From: UBA7657 sp049652985
GTDB lineage: Bacteria; Pseudomonadota; Alphaproteobacteria; Micavibrionales; Micavibrionaceae
Direction: 5' to 3'
Length of the DNA: 64,000 bases
Assembly: GCA_049652985.1 (NCBI GenBank)
Contig: JBASFK010000004.1
Coordinates: forward strand, 124,001 to 188,000
Shown here: positions 40,971-48,916 of the stretch, one piece after another
Position numbering within the stretch: position 1 is the stretch's first letter
How the letters are laid out: the number at the start of each line of letters is the position of its first letter
Program-made: the position numbers and the translations under genes
Notes under the pieces: model-generated
Database searches by the model: none
Told to the model about the DNA's origin: nothing
The model's input: the letters and a program-made list of their open reading frames with translations, nothing else

Positions 40971-42059
40971 ATGGCCGCCGGGCTCCAGACATCGATATGG
41001 AACAACAATATCCGCAGCGTCCTGTTGCTGGCGGTTTATCCGTTTATCATCGCCGGGCTGGCCTGGGCCTGCGCCTATATCGTCGGCATCTTTCAGGCCA
41101 ATTATCATGTCGCGGGCTCGTCATATGGCATGACGCCGCAATCATTGATCGGCAATGAAATCCCCGTGCATTTCGCCAACGCCATCATCTTTCAGTTCTG
41201 GCCGGCGATCCTGACGATTGTGGCGGTCTGGTTCATCATTGCCTATTTCTGGAACGCGAAGATGGTCCGCGCGCTCAGCCACGCGCACCCGGTGACTCGC
41301 AAGGAAGAGCCCGAGCTTTACAATCTGCTTGAAAATCTCTGCATTGCGCAGGGCATAACCATGCCCAGACTCAACATCATAGAGACGCATGCGCGCAATG
41401 CCTTCGCCAGCGGTATCGATGACCGCAGCTATTCGGTCACCGTGACGCGCGGGCTGCTAAACAGTTTAAGCAGGGATGAAGTCGAGGGCGTTCTCGCGCA
41501 TGAATTAACGCATATCATGAACCGCGACGTGCGGCTGCTGGTGATCACCGTAATCTTTACCGGTATGGTCGGTTTTGCCGCACAGATGGCATGGAGCAGC
41601 ATCCGTCACGGCTTTATCTACTCGCGCCGCCGCCGCAACAGCGGCGGCGGCGTCCTGATTATGTTGGGGATTGCGCTGGTTCTATGGGTCGGGTATCTCG
41701 CGACGTTATTTACGCGCTTCGCCATTTCGCGCCGAAGGGAATTCATGGCCGACGCCGGGGCGGTACAGATGACTAAAAACCCGGATGCCATGATGCGTGC
41801 CCTCATGCGCATCTCTGGCGCGGCGAATATCCCGCAAACACCCGCAGACATTGACATGATGTGTATCGAAAACGCGCAGCCGTTCCTCGGCCTGTTTGCG
41901 ACGCATCCCCCGATTGAAAGCCGCATCAGGATTCTATCCGAAATGACCAACACGCCAGTGCCCGCGCTGCCCCATACGGGCCCCGCGCCGCAGGCGCAGA
42001 GCTTCGGCGACCGGAAACGACCCAATCCCTGGCTTTCCGCCAGCCGTCGCCGGGGCTGA
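40971..42059 (+). CDS. M48 family membrane metalloprotease (HtpX-like)
   Basis: 362 residues. Two N-terminal membrane helices (about 15-40 and 70-95), then the zinc site VLAHELTHIMNRDVRL (HExxH) at about residue 177, two more hydrophobic segments, and the third ligand region REFMADAGAV. The end is proline-rich. HtpX-type enzymes degrade damaged membrane proteins. The LemA-M48 pairing is widespread. Confidence 0.88.
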   Translation: MAAGLQTSIWNNNIRSVLLLAVYPFIIAGLAWACAYIVGIFQANYHVAGSSYGMTPQSLIGNEIPVHFANAIIFQFWPAILTIVAVWFIIAYFWNAKMVRALSHAHPVTRKEEPELYNLLENLCIAQGITMPRLNIIETHARNAFASGIDDRSYSVTVTRGLLNSLSRDEVEGVLAHELTHIMNRDVRLLVITVIFTGMVGFAAQMAWSSIRHGFIYSRRRRNSGGGVLIMLGIALVLWVGYLATLFTRFAISRRREFMADAGAVQMTKNPDAMMRALMRISGAANIPQTPADIDMMCIENAQPFLGLFATHPPIESRIRILSEMTNTPVPALPHTGPAPQAQSFGDRKRPNPWLSASRRRG

Positions 42060-42085
42060 AACCGCCTCTATTGGCATTTGAAATA

Positions 42086-42094
42086 TGATATAAT
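42086..42094 (+). promoter_or_regulatory. extended -10 promoter of the Bax-inhibitor gene
   Basis: TGATATAAT (TGnTATAAT) lies about 60 bases before the gene at 42156. No good -35 hexamer at the usual spacing is seen, as is usual for extended -10 promoters. Confidence 0.45.
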
Positions 42095-42155
42095 TAGACT
42101 TATATTATAGCCGTTGGAGCAAATACGCTCTTAACCAATTGGAGAAATAAACGAA

Positions 42156-42854
42156 ATGGAAAACCGTTCAACAGTTTCAAGACCCCAGAGCACGACGATG
42201 GATGTCGGCCTGCGTGCCCATATGGGCCGGGTCTATAACCGCATGACGCTCGGCGTGCTGGTGACGGCGATTACCGCCGCTCTGGTTGCGTCGTCGCCCG
42301 CGCTTATGAAATTTTTCCTCGGCGGCCCGCAGATGTATATCGTGATCTTCGCGCCGCTCGCGGTTGTCTGGTTCGGCTTTAACCCCTCGCGGATGAATTC
42401 GAAACAGCTCGCCATGTCGTTCTTCGCCCTCGCGGTGCTGTACGGCATCAGCTTCTCGACGATCGGCATTATCTTCACCAAGGAAAGCATCGCGCAGGTG
42501 TTTTTCATCGCCACCGCGATGTTCGCGGGTCTCAGCATCTTTGGCTACACGACCAGGAAAAACCTGGATGGCATGGGTTCGTTCCTCATCATGGGCGTGT
42601 GGGGCCTCCTGATCGCTTCGCTGGTGAATATGTTCTTTATGAACCCCGGTGTGTCGCAATTACTGAGCTATGTCGGCGTGGCCGTGTTCGCAGGTCTGAC
42701 CGCTTGGCAAACGCAGATGACTAAAGAGATGTATCATCCAGGCGCAGGCGACGAAGCTAACAGCCGCATGGCCTGGAGCGCGACGCTGAACCTTTACATC
42801 AGCTTCATCGCGATGTTCCAGTACCTGATCCAGATTTTCGGCCAGAGAAATTAA
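42156..42854 (+). CDS. Bax inhibitor-1/YccA family membrane protein
   Basis: 232 residues with seven hydrophobic segments starting at about residue 30 (MTLGVLVTAITAALVASSPA). The BI-1 family is recognised from its helix pattern and from sequences such as FFALAVLYGISFSTIGIIFT and LSYVGVAVFAGLTAWQTQ. Bacterial members (YccA, YbhL) are inner-membrane proteins; YccA modulates FtsH, others are pH-sensitive ion leaks. It is followed by a good terminator and is a single gene. Confidence 0.9.
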   Translation: MENRSTVSRPQSTTMDVGLRAHMGRVYNRMTLGVLVTAITAALVASSPALMKFFLGGPQMYIVIFAPLAVVWFGFNPSRMNSKQLAMSFFALAVLYGISFSTIGIIFTKESIAQVFFIATAMFAGLSIFGYTTRKNLDGMGSFLIMGVWGLLIASLVNMFFMNPGVSQLLSYVGVAVFAGLTAWQTQMTKEMYHPGAGDEANSRMAWSATLNLYISFIAMFQYLIQIFGQRN

Positions 42855-42884
42855 TAAGTCGTAACTAGGAGTAAATTCTTTCGT

Positions 42885-42914
42885 AAAAAGCCGTCCGTTT
42901 GGGCGGCTTTTTTT
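42885..42914 (+). terminator. intrinsic terminator after the Bax-inhibitor gene
   Basis: AAGCCGTCC-GTTT-GGGCGGCTT with one G-U pair, followed by T7. Perfect tail and short loop. Confidence 0.88.
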
Positions 42915-42963
42915 ATGTCCGCGCGCGTGCTATTTTTGGCTCCTCAATCAAAAGGAGAAACCA

Positions 42964-43380
42964 ATGCTCAAGGAATTCAAGGAGTTCATTTCGCGCGGTA
43001 ATGTCATGGACATGGCCGTCGGTATCATCATGGGCGCGGCGTTCACCGCCATCGTCAATTCCATGGTTGGCGACCTGATCATGCCGCTCATCGGCGTGGC
43101 GACCAGCGGCGTCGATTTCGCGGACAAGTTCGTGACGCTGAACGGCGAGACTTATGCCAACCTGAAGGCAGCAAAAGATGCGGGCGCACCGGTCATCTCG
43201 TACGGCGCATTTATCAACGCCATCATTAATTTCGTCATCGTGTCTTTTGCGATCTTCATGCTGGTCAAGGGCGTCAACAAGCTCAAGCGCCAGAGCGAAA
43301 AACCCGGCGCCAAGGACGCGCCGCCCCCGCCGCAGGATATCGTCCTGCTGACGGAAATCCGGGATTTATTGAAGAAATAA
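42964..43380 (+). CDS. mscL: large-conductance mechanosensitive channel
   Basis: 138 residues, typical MscL length. LKEFKEFISRGNVMDMAVGI begins the N-terminal helix and TM1, GAAFTAIVNSMVGDLIMPLI is the pore helix, INAIINFVIVSFAIFMLVKG is TM2, and the C-terminal bundle helix DIVLLTEIRDLLKK ends the chain. It opens under hypo-osmotic tension to release solutes. AAGGAG upstream of the ATG. Confidence 0.97.
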   Translation: MLKEFKEFISRGNVMDMAVGIIMGAAFTAIVNSMVGDLIMPLIGVATSGVDFADKFVTLNGETYANLKAAKDAGAPVISYGAFINAIINFVIVSFAIFMLVKGVNKLKRQSEKPGAKDAPPPPQDIVLLTEIRDLLKK

Positions 43381-43414
43381 GCCCTTTCAGGCCCCTTAAA
43401 AAGGACTGGACTTT

Positions 43415-43430
43415 AGGGGACGCCCCTTTT
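43415..43430 (+). terminator. short GC hairpin with T tail after mscL
   Basis: AGGGG-ACG-CCCCT followed by TTT; a weak candidate terminator between mscL and the tRNA gene. Confidence 0.35.
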
Positions 43431-43463
43431 AATTTCGGGCTTCCTTAAGCTACTTTTTCTTGG

Positions 43464-43539
<76 letters not shown>

Positions 43540-43602
43540 TTTCAATCACAGCGTAGATATTAAACTAATTATTTCTGCATCCAGGATAGGAAAGCAAGGC
43601 TC

Positions 43603-44427
43603 ATGAGAATTTATAAAATCCTCTTTTTTGTTATCGCGGTTACACCTTTTTTGTCCGCATGTAACGGCTTTGTAGGCAGGGGCCAGGACGGCGCAGTCCA
43701 GGAACCGCGTGAAAATCAGGTTACCGAGACTAACGGAGAAAATTTGCCGAAAAAACCGCCGGAATGCGGCAAGACGTTTATTGTTTCAGGGCGCGCGGCC
43801 AAGGGCGTGGTCGATTGCGAAAAAGTGAACTACCAGGATGTTTATCAAAGAGCAAAGGATATGACCCAGGCGCAGCTTAATGAGCTGACCTGTCCCGCCA
43901 ACTGCTCGCCTTTGAAATTCGCTGAAACGGCGCGGATCTGGAATTGCGTGCGGCCCGATGACAATGCTCCGCCAATGGCCACGTCAACCGTTGAGCAGAC
44001 AGCTTTGTGCCCGCCAGCGGAAGGTGGCCCTGTATTGCCGCCGCCCTTGCCACCGGTGCCGGCCAATGATTTCACGGATGACAAGGGAGTCATTCAGGAT
44101 CTGACGATGCAGCCCGGCATTATTGAAGATGCCGCCGATGGCGCGCAGGTCAATTGCCCGAGCACCCGGATTGTGCGCGTTGATCACCAGGATATTTCAC
44201 CGAAAACCTGCCGCAGGACCCGCTTTGATTATGAACCTTATGTGTTACGCGCGACTTCAGTTGCCGAGCAGGAATGGAACAGCTTTACCTGTGCGCCTGG
44301 CTGCACCAAGGTTACGCCCTTTTCCACGCTGCGGCGTCGGTGGGGATGCAGCCGCGAAGATAACCATGATAACCTTGTCGAGGTCCAGATCTGGTACAGC
44401 GTGCAATGCAAACCGACCGGTGATTAA
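43603..44427 (+). CDS. lipoprotein with duplicated Cys-rich module, unknown
   Basis: 274 residues. Lipobox LSAC ends the signal (MRIYKILFFVIAVTPFLSAC). Two related modules follow: residues about 54-136 (VDCEKV..., LNELTCPANCSPLKF, RIWNC) and about 184-272 (CRRTRFDYEPYVL, WNSFTCAPGCTKVTPF, RRRWGC, YSVQC). Each carries five to six cysteines with the shared motif TCxxxCxxxxF. They are joined by a Pro-rich linker (LPPPLPPVPAN). I do not recognise the family. Outer-membrane or periplasmic, disulfide-rich. It converges with the MFS gene with four shared bases at the 3' ends. Confidence 0.68.
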   Translation: MRIYKILFFVIAVTPFLSACNGFVGRGQDGAVQEPRENQVTETNGENLPKKPPECGKTFIVSGRAAKGVVDCEKVNYQDVYQRAKDMTQAQLNELTCPANCSPLKFAETARIWNCVRPDDNAPPMATSTVEQTALCPPAEGGPVLPPPLPPVPANDFTDDKGVIQDLTMQPGIIEDAADGAQVNCPSTRIVRVDHQDISPKTCRRTRFDYEPYVLRATSVAEQEWNSFTCAPGCTKVTPFSTLRRRWGCSREDNHDNLVEVQIWYSVQCKPTGD

Positions 44428-45599
44428 ACCGCTGCTTTATTCTTCCCCGCAAACAGCATAAAGCCGAGCGAGATGATATTCAGCACGAGGAAACCCGTGA
44501 CCACGGGGATGAGCGTGTTGTCGTAGGCCTGACCTATATATGTGCCGACCGAGAGCGAGATGAGCGACGAGGTCGAGCCGACCACCGCCGCGGCGATGCC
44601 CGCGATATGCCCCATCGGCTCCATCGCGATGGCATTCAGATTGCCGAACATCATGCCGAAACAGAAGAACATGATGGCGGCGTAAGCGACGAACATCCAG
44701 AGCGAAACCGGGATCATAAGATTGACGGCCAGGAACAGCGCCGACACCGTGATAATGAGCATGGTCGCACGCAGGCATATGTCACGCATGCCGTATTTGC
44801 CGACGATGCGCGAATTCAGGAGCGAGGCGACGCCGATGACGAGCGCTAAGCCACCGAAATAAAACGCGAAGGAATCGCCGGTGCCGAACTGTTCCTGGAA
44901 AATCTGGCGGCAGGAATTGAGATAGCCGATCAGACTGCCGAAGCAAATTCCCATACAGAACATGTAACAGACCGTGACGCGCGTTTTGAAAACGGTTTTG
45001 AACCCGCGCGCGATATCGGCGACGCTGAATTTGATCTTATCCCCGGCGTGCAAGGTTTCGGGCAGGCGCAGGAAAACCCACAGGCCCAGCGCGCTCCCGT
45101 ATAAAATATAGAACAGGAAAATCTCGCGCCACGTTGCGAGGTACAAAATCCCCTGTCCGAGCATCGGCGCGATGGCGGGCACGAGGATGAAAATCATCAT
45201 CACCAGGCTCATGATCCGCGCCATGTCACGGCCCGCATAACGGTCGCGCACGATGGCGACGGTGGAAACATATGGCCCCGAAACGCCGAGCCCCTGGATA
45301 ACGCGCCCCGCCAGCAGGATTTCGATGGAGCCCGCAAAATAGCAGATGAGGCTGCCCACGGCGTAAAGCGCGAGTCCCGCGAACAGAACGGGGCGCCGCC
45401 CCAGCGCGTCCGACAGCGGCCCGCAGACAAGCTGGCCCAGCATCATGCCGAGGAAAACGAAACTGATGACAAGCTGCGACGTGTTGGGGTTAATGACGCC
45501 AAGGTCAGTCCCGATAATGCCGAGCGCCGGCAGCATCGCATCGATCGAAATCGCTACAACGGACATCAGCGAGGCCATCAATATAATGAATTCGGTCAT
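44424..45599 (-). CDS. Bcr/CflA family MFS multidrug exporter
   Basis: 391 residues, 12 hydrophobic helices. The MFS motif A GPLSDALGRRPVLFAG lies between TM2 and TM3. SISIDAMLPALGIIGTDL-like TM1 (IDAMLPALGIIGTDLG) and the GPYVSTVAIVRDRYAG segment are typical for the Bcr/CflA (DHA1) drug efflux group. A proton antiporter in the inner membrane; substrate not known. Single gene with its own short upstream region (45600-45644). Confidence 0.85.
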   Translation of the reverse strand: MTEFIILMASLMSVVAISIDAMLPALGIIGTDLGVINPNTSQLVISFVFLGMMLGQLVCGPLSDALGRRPVLFAGLALYAVGSLICYFAGSIEILLAGRVIQGLGVSGPYVSTVAIVRDRYAGRDMARIMSLVMMIFILVPAIAPMLGQGILYLATWREIFLFYILYGSALGLWVFLRLPETLHAGDKIKFSVADIARGFKTVFKTRVTVCYMFCMGICFGSLIGYLNSCRQIFQEQFGTGDSFAFYFGGLALVIGVASLLNSRIVGKYGMRDICLRATMLIITVSALFLAVNLMIPVSLWMFVAYAAIMFFCFGMMFGNLNAIAMEPMGHIAGIAAAVVGSTSSLISLSVGTYIGQAYDNTLIPVVTGFLVLNIISLGFMLFAGKNKAAV

Positions 45600-45644
45600 A
45601 GGGAATTTAAGTAGGGGGTTAACGCTGCAAGAGCAAGAGGCTTC

Positions 45645-46901
45645 CTAAAAATGCAGCCATTTCGTGAAGACTTCAATTAATTTCACCCATGCTTCCGGTA
45701 TATCGAAGAAATAGGGCAGCAGCGGGATCATCGGGCCGACGGCTGAGCCGATGAGCTGGGCCGCTGAGCGCAGGTCGAACGGGATGACCCGCATCGACTG
45801 GATGCGTTCGTAAAAACCCGTCAGCAGGTTCAGTTGCGCCAGCTCGTCGCGGAGTTTGTCCTCGCGCCCCGGCGCGTCGTCATTCATCAGCCAGCCTTGC
45901 TCGACGGCTACTGCGCTTGCCATCGCTTTTTCACGGAACTGCGCCATCGCACGCTTTTTCGTGCGCGATAATTGCTTGGTGAACAGCAAAAGCGGCGCGA
46001 GGAACATGATCGGCGCGAAAATCACGAAGCCCGCCACCATGCCCCACACGGGCGGCAGGTCGATGGGCGCATTTTCAATCGCGATTTTATAACCGACCGT
46101 CGAGAGAATGTTGCTGATCCCGAAGGCGAGAATGACGATGGCGAATTTCGCCTGCACTTCGCTTAGAAACCCGATGCCGCCGGTTTTATCCGGGTGCGAG
46201 GCGACGAGCGTGAGTTTGAATTTCGAAATCTGCTTCAGGTACCAGTACCACAGCGTAACCTTCCAGAACGTGCGCAGCCAGACGTAACTCATGATCGGCA
46301 GGCCGATGAACATTGCGTACCAGCCCGCGGGCGTCATCCAGCGCGTGAATACCGGGTGATCCTTGAGCCTGTAGCTGTGCCACGTTACCATCTCGTTATT
46401 CGTCGTGAACATCTCGACGCCGAGCGCCATAACGCCCATGTAAAGCGCCATCGCTATCAGGAAATATTCCGGCCACATCGCCCTGCGCAGCTCCCCGACG
46501 CGCTTTTCCATCCGCGCGAGCTCGGGTTTGTCTTCCTTCGACACGACGCCGCTATTTTCAAAGTCGCGCGCGGCGGAGAGGATATTGTCGGAAATAATCC
46601 GCTCGGAAATCAGGAACAGCGGCAGGCCGATGAAATATTGCGTGTAGGCGGCGAAGTCCAGAAAGAAATTCAGCGCCGGATGCGGGTCCGGCGGCAGGTG
46701 CATGACCTGCTGGATCGAGAACACCGCCATGCCGCCGTAACTGATGGTCAGGAGGATGAGGTAACGGAAAAGAATATGCGTCGGCTTGCGCGGGCCGAGA
46801 CCGACCTTCGCGAACGTCCGGTTCATGAGGTCGCCCTCGAACAGCGAGAACTGGCTCAGCCGCTCGTCCGCGTTATCTTCCTGGTAAAGATGCCTGACCA
46901 A
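45645..46901 (-). CDS. multi-span inner membrane protein of unknown function
   Basis: 418 residues, started at TTG 46901 behind AGGGG; an ATG at 46826 is possible but would cut the ordered LSQFSLFEGDL stretch that looks part of the family. Hydrophobic helices lie at about residues 46-66, 88-105, 145-165, 195-215, 255-275 and 290-315, with an extramembrane loop carrying VASHPDKTGGIGFLSE, which looks like a conserved signature. The C-terminal part (about 320-418) is a cytoplasmic helical domain with a late hydrophobic segment. No transporter motif recognised. Function unknown. Confidence 0.6.
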   Translation of the reverse strand: MVRHLYQEDNADERLSQFSLFEGDLMNRTFAKVGLGPRKPTHILFRYLILLTISYGGMAVFSIQQVMHLPPDPHPALNFFLDFAAYTQYFIGLPLFLISERIISDNILSAARDFENSGVVSKEDKPELARMEKRVGELRRAMWPEYFLIAMALYMGVMALGVEMFTTNNEMVTWHSYRLKDHPVFTRWMTPAGWYAMFIGLPIMSYVWLRTFWKVTLWYWYLKQISKFKLTLVASHPDKTGGIGFLSEVQAKFAIVILAFGISNILSTVGYKIAIENAPIDLPPVWGMVAGFVIFAPIMFLAPLLLFTKQLSRTKKRAMAQFREKAMASAVAVEQGWLMNDDAPGREDKLRDELAQLNLLTGFYERIQSMRVIPFDLRSAAQLIGSAVGPMIPLLPYFFDIPEAWVKLIEVFTKWLHF

Positions 46902-47031
46902 TGTTTAAAACCCCTGCGGCCCCCTTTGTTGAAGCCCCACCTCTAGCACAGCGTGCCATAGCCCTCAATCCGCACTTGAGAAGCCCGGGTCTATCCCTTA
47001 AGCTTTTGAAATCGCGGTTCTTCCGCCTAAT

Positions 47032-47060
47032 TTGCCATAAAGTAATCGCTCTGTTATAAG
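47032..47060 (+). promoter_or_regulatory. sigma-70 promoter of the entericidin-like gene
   Basis: TTGCCA (47032-47037), 17 bases, TATAAG (47055-47060). The gene start at 47076 follows with AGGAAAGGAA as ribosome site. Confidence 0.6.
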
Positions 47061-47075
47061 AGGAAAGGAATTTGC

Positions 47076-47207
47076 ATGCACCGGAACGTTTTAACACTGG
47101 GTTTGTTGGTTTTGGTAGGGGCAGGCTTGTCGGCCTGTAATACGGCAGAAGGAGTAGGTAAGGACCTGTCCGGTGCCGGTGACGCGATACAAGGCGTCTT
47201 TAACTAG
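47076..47207 (+). CDS. entericidin-like small lipoprotein
   Basis: 43 residues. MHRNVLTLGLLVLVGAGLSAC ends in a lipobox LSAC, followed by the entericidin-type helix NTAEGVGKDLSGAGDAIQGV. Entericidins (EcnA/EcnB) are tiny membrane lipoproteins of a stationary-phase toxin/antidote locus in enterics; most alphaproteobacterial members are single and uncharacterised. AGGAAAGGAA precedes the ATG. The next gene follows after 12 bases, so the two may be co-transcribed. Confidence 0.85.
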   Translation: MHRNVLTLGLLVLVGAGLSACNTAEGVGKDLSGAGDAIQGVFN

Positions 47208-47219
47208 GAGATTAGAAAA

Positions 47220-47603
47220 ATGAAACTGTTCGCATCATTTATAATGGGTATGGCGGTCCTGATGGCGGGATCGTTTGTCTACGCAGAAGATGAATTCGGC
47301 GAGCGTTTCAGCAACGAGAAACCGGCAGCCCTGAAGGATGACGCCGCGCCCGCCGAGCCGGTCAAGCCTGAGGACATCGAACCCGCAGCGGGCGAGAATA
47401 CCGATATCGAGGGCGAGCTCGAGCAGAAATTTGACACCGACGTAACCTCCACGACGACCGACAAGGGCGACGGCCAGACCGAGCAGCATGACAGCGTCGG
47501 CGAGGGCAAGATCCGCGCTTTCTATAAAAGCGAGCAGGATGGCCGCGTCATGGATACCGACGATGCCGCCGGCGTCGAGGTGAAGGTCATAGAGTTCGAA
47601 TAA
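47220..47603 (+). CDS. small acidic exported protein
   Basis: 127 residues. Signal peptide KLFASFIMGMAVLMAGSFVY-A, then an acidic, Thr/Asp/Glu-rich, probably disordered body (GENTDIEGELEQKFDTDVTS) with a more ordered C-terminus (KIRAFYKSEQDGRVMDTDDA). No family recognised. It probably belongs to the same transcript as the entericidin-like gene and precedes the O-antigen-ligase-like gene by 46 bases. Periplasmic; function unknown. Confidence 0.6.
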   Translation: MKLFASFIMGMAVLMAGSFVYAEDEFGERFSNEKPAALKDDAAPAEPVKPEDIEPAAGENTDIEGELEQKFDTDVTSTTTDKGDGQTEQHDSVGEGKIRAFYKSEQDGRVMDTDDAAGVEVKVIEFE

Positions 47604-47649
47604 AGCCCCGGCTTTTACTGTCTGCACAAAGCGTGTATCTTTTCAGACT

Positions 47650-48885
47650 ATGAGCGCGGCGCAGCAAGCCAAAGACAATTTGACGGACAATCAATCGACA
47701 TACGAAAAGTTTTTTTCGGGCGCGCTGTGCATTTTGCCTGTGGCCGCGATGATCATGCCGCGCGCGCTGACGGTTCTGCCTGCCGTTGCTGCTTTGCTCG
47801 CACTTGCGCTGTACCGTGTTTACAAGGGCCGCTGGCCGCGCATCGAGGCTCTTCCTTTTATATGGGTCGGGGTTTTGCTGGCGCTGATGGGTGCGAGCGC
47901 GCTGTGGTCCGTTGATGCAGAAAGCTCAATCGAAAGAACGATGAAAACCGCGCCGATACTTCTGGGCGGTGCGCTGTTGTTTTCTCTCGCGCGGGGCGAA
48001 GACGGCGCATATTTCCGAAGCTGGTTTCCATTCGCATTCCTGTCCGCTTGCGCCGCGATTTTGATTGAATTCTGCGCGGGCGCGCCGTTTTACCATCTCG
48101 TGCATGAACGCGCCGCAGAGGGGATGGAACAAAATCTGTTTTACCTCAATCGTTCGGTCGCGTTGCTGATCATTATGGCACCGCTCGCGGTGACATGCGT
48201 GTCTGTTTCGGCTTTTGAAAAATCATTTAAATGGATTTTGTACGCTCTGTTCGCCGCATCTGTTGCCGCCGTGCTTTATAAAACCGACAGCCAGAGCGCA
48301 CAGCTCGCCGTTATTGTGGGCGCGTTTTTCTATGCGCTGTACCCGGCGCGGCGGCGCGGTGCGTGGGTTGCCGCCGCTTCCGTTTTAGGAGCACTGGTTC
48401 TGGCCGCGCCGTGGATTGCGCAAGCCATGTTTCATGCGATCCCCGCTTACGCAGAAGGCAGCAGCTTCGTTACGCGCGGTAGCGGCCTGCAACGCCTCGA
48501 GGTCTGGGATTTCATCGCGCGCCGCGCGCTGGAGCGCCCATTTCACGGCCACGGCGTCGAGGCCACGCGCGCCATAACCGATTTCGATTCCGCGATGCTG
48601 TATCACGGCACGCGCGAAGCCATGCACCCGCACAATTTCGCGCTGCAGCTCTGGATCGAGTTTGGAATCTGGGGGCCTGTATTCGCCGCCGCGTTTTTTG
48701 CCGCCGTGCTGCGCGGCACGCAGAAGCTGGAGCCGCTTTATGCGCGCACTTCCGTGACGGTCTTGTTTACGGCGGTGTCCGTGGCGGCAACCGGTTACGG
48801 GCTGTGGCAGGGCATGTGGATCGGCGCGTTCGGGATGCTGTTCGCGTTTTGCGTCCTGGCGGCTAATAAAAAACCCGCCGGTTGA
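47650..48885 (+). CDS. O-antigen ligase / Wzy-type polysaccharide membrane protein
   Basis: 411 residues with about 10-12 membrane helices. The Wzy_C-type large periplasmic loop is recognisable at about 270-335: GSGLQRLEVWDFIARRALER followed by FHGHGVEATR and TREAMHPHNFALQLWIEFG, where conserved Arg and His residues act in glycan transfer. Members join O-antigen to lipid A-core (WaaL) or polymerise glycans; which is not decidable here, and no other LPS gene is nearby. Its stop lies within the stem of a terminator. Confidence 0.82.
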   Translation: MSAAQQAKDNLTDNQSTYEKFFSGALCILPVAAMIMPRALTVLPAVAALLALALYRVYKGRWPRIEALPFIWVGVLLALMGASALWSVDAESSIERTMKTAPILLGGALLFSLARGEDGAYFRSWFPFAFLSACAAILIEFCAGAPFYHLVHERAAEGMEQNLFYLNRSVALLIIMAPLAVTCVSVSAFEKSFKWILYALFAASVAAVLYKTDSQSAQLAVIVGAFFYALYPARRRGAWVAAASVLGALVLAAPWIAQAMFHAIPAYAEGSSFVTRGSGLQRLEVWDFIARRALERPFHGHGVEATRAITDFDSAMLYHGTREAMHPHNFALQLWIEFGIWGPVFAAAFFAAVLRGTQKLEPLYARTSVTVLFTAVSVAATGYGLWQGMWIGAFGMLFAFCVLAANKKPAG

Positions 48886-48900
48886 GGGCGGGTTTTTTTT
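48868..48900. terminator. bidirectional terminator between the O-antigen-ligase-like and tpsB genes
   Basis: CCCGCC (48874-48879) pairs with GGCGGG (48887-48892), flanked by A6 before and T8 after, so it can end transcripts from both sides. Confidence 0.88.
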
Positions 48901-48916
48901 AATCGTTCGTCTAACC

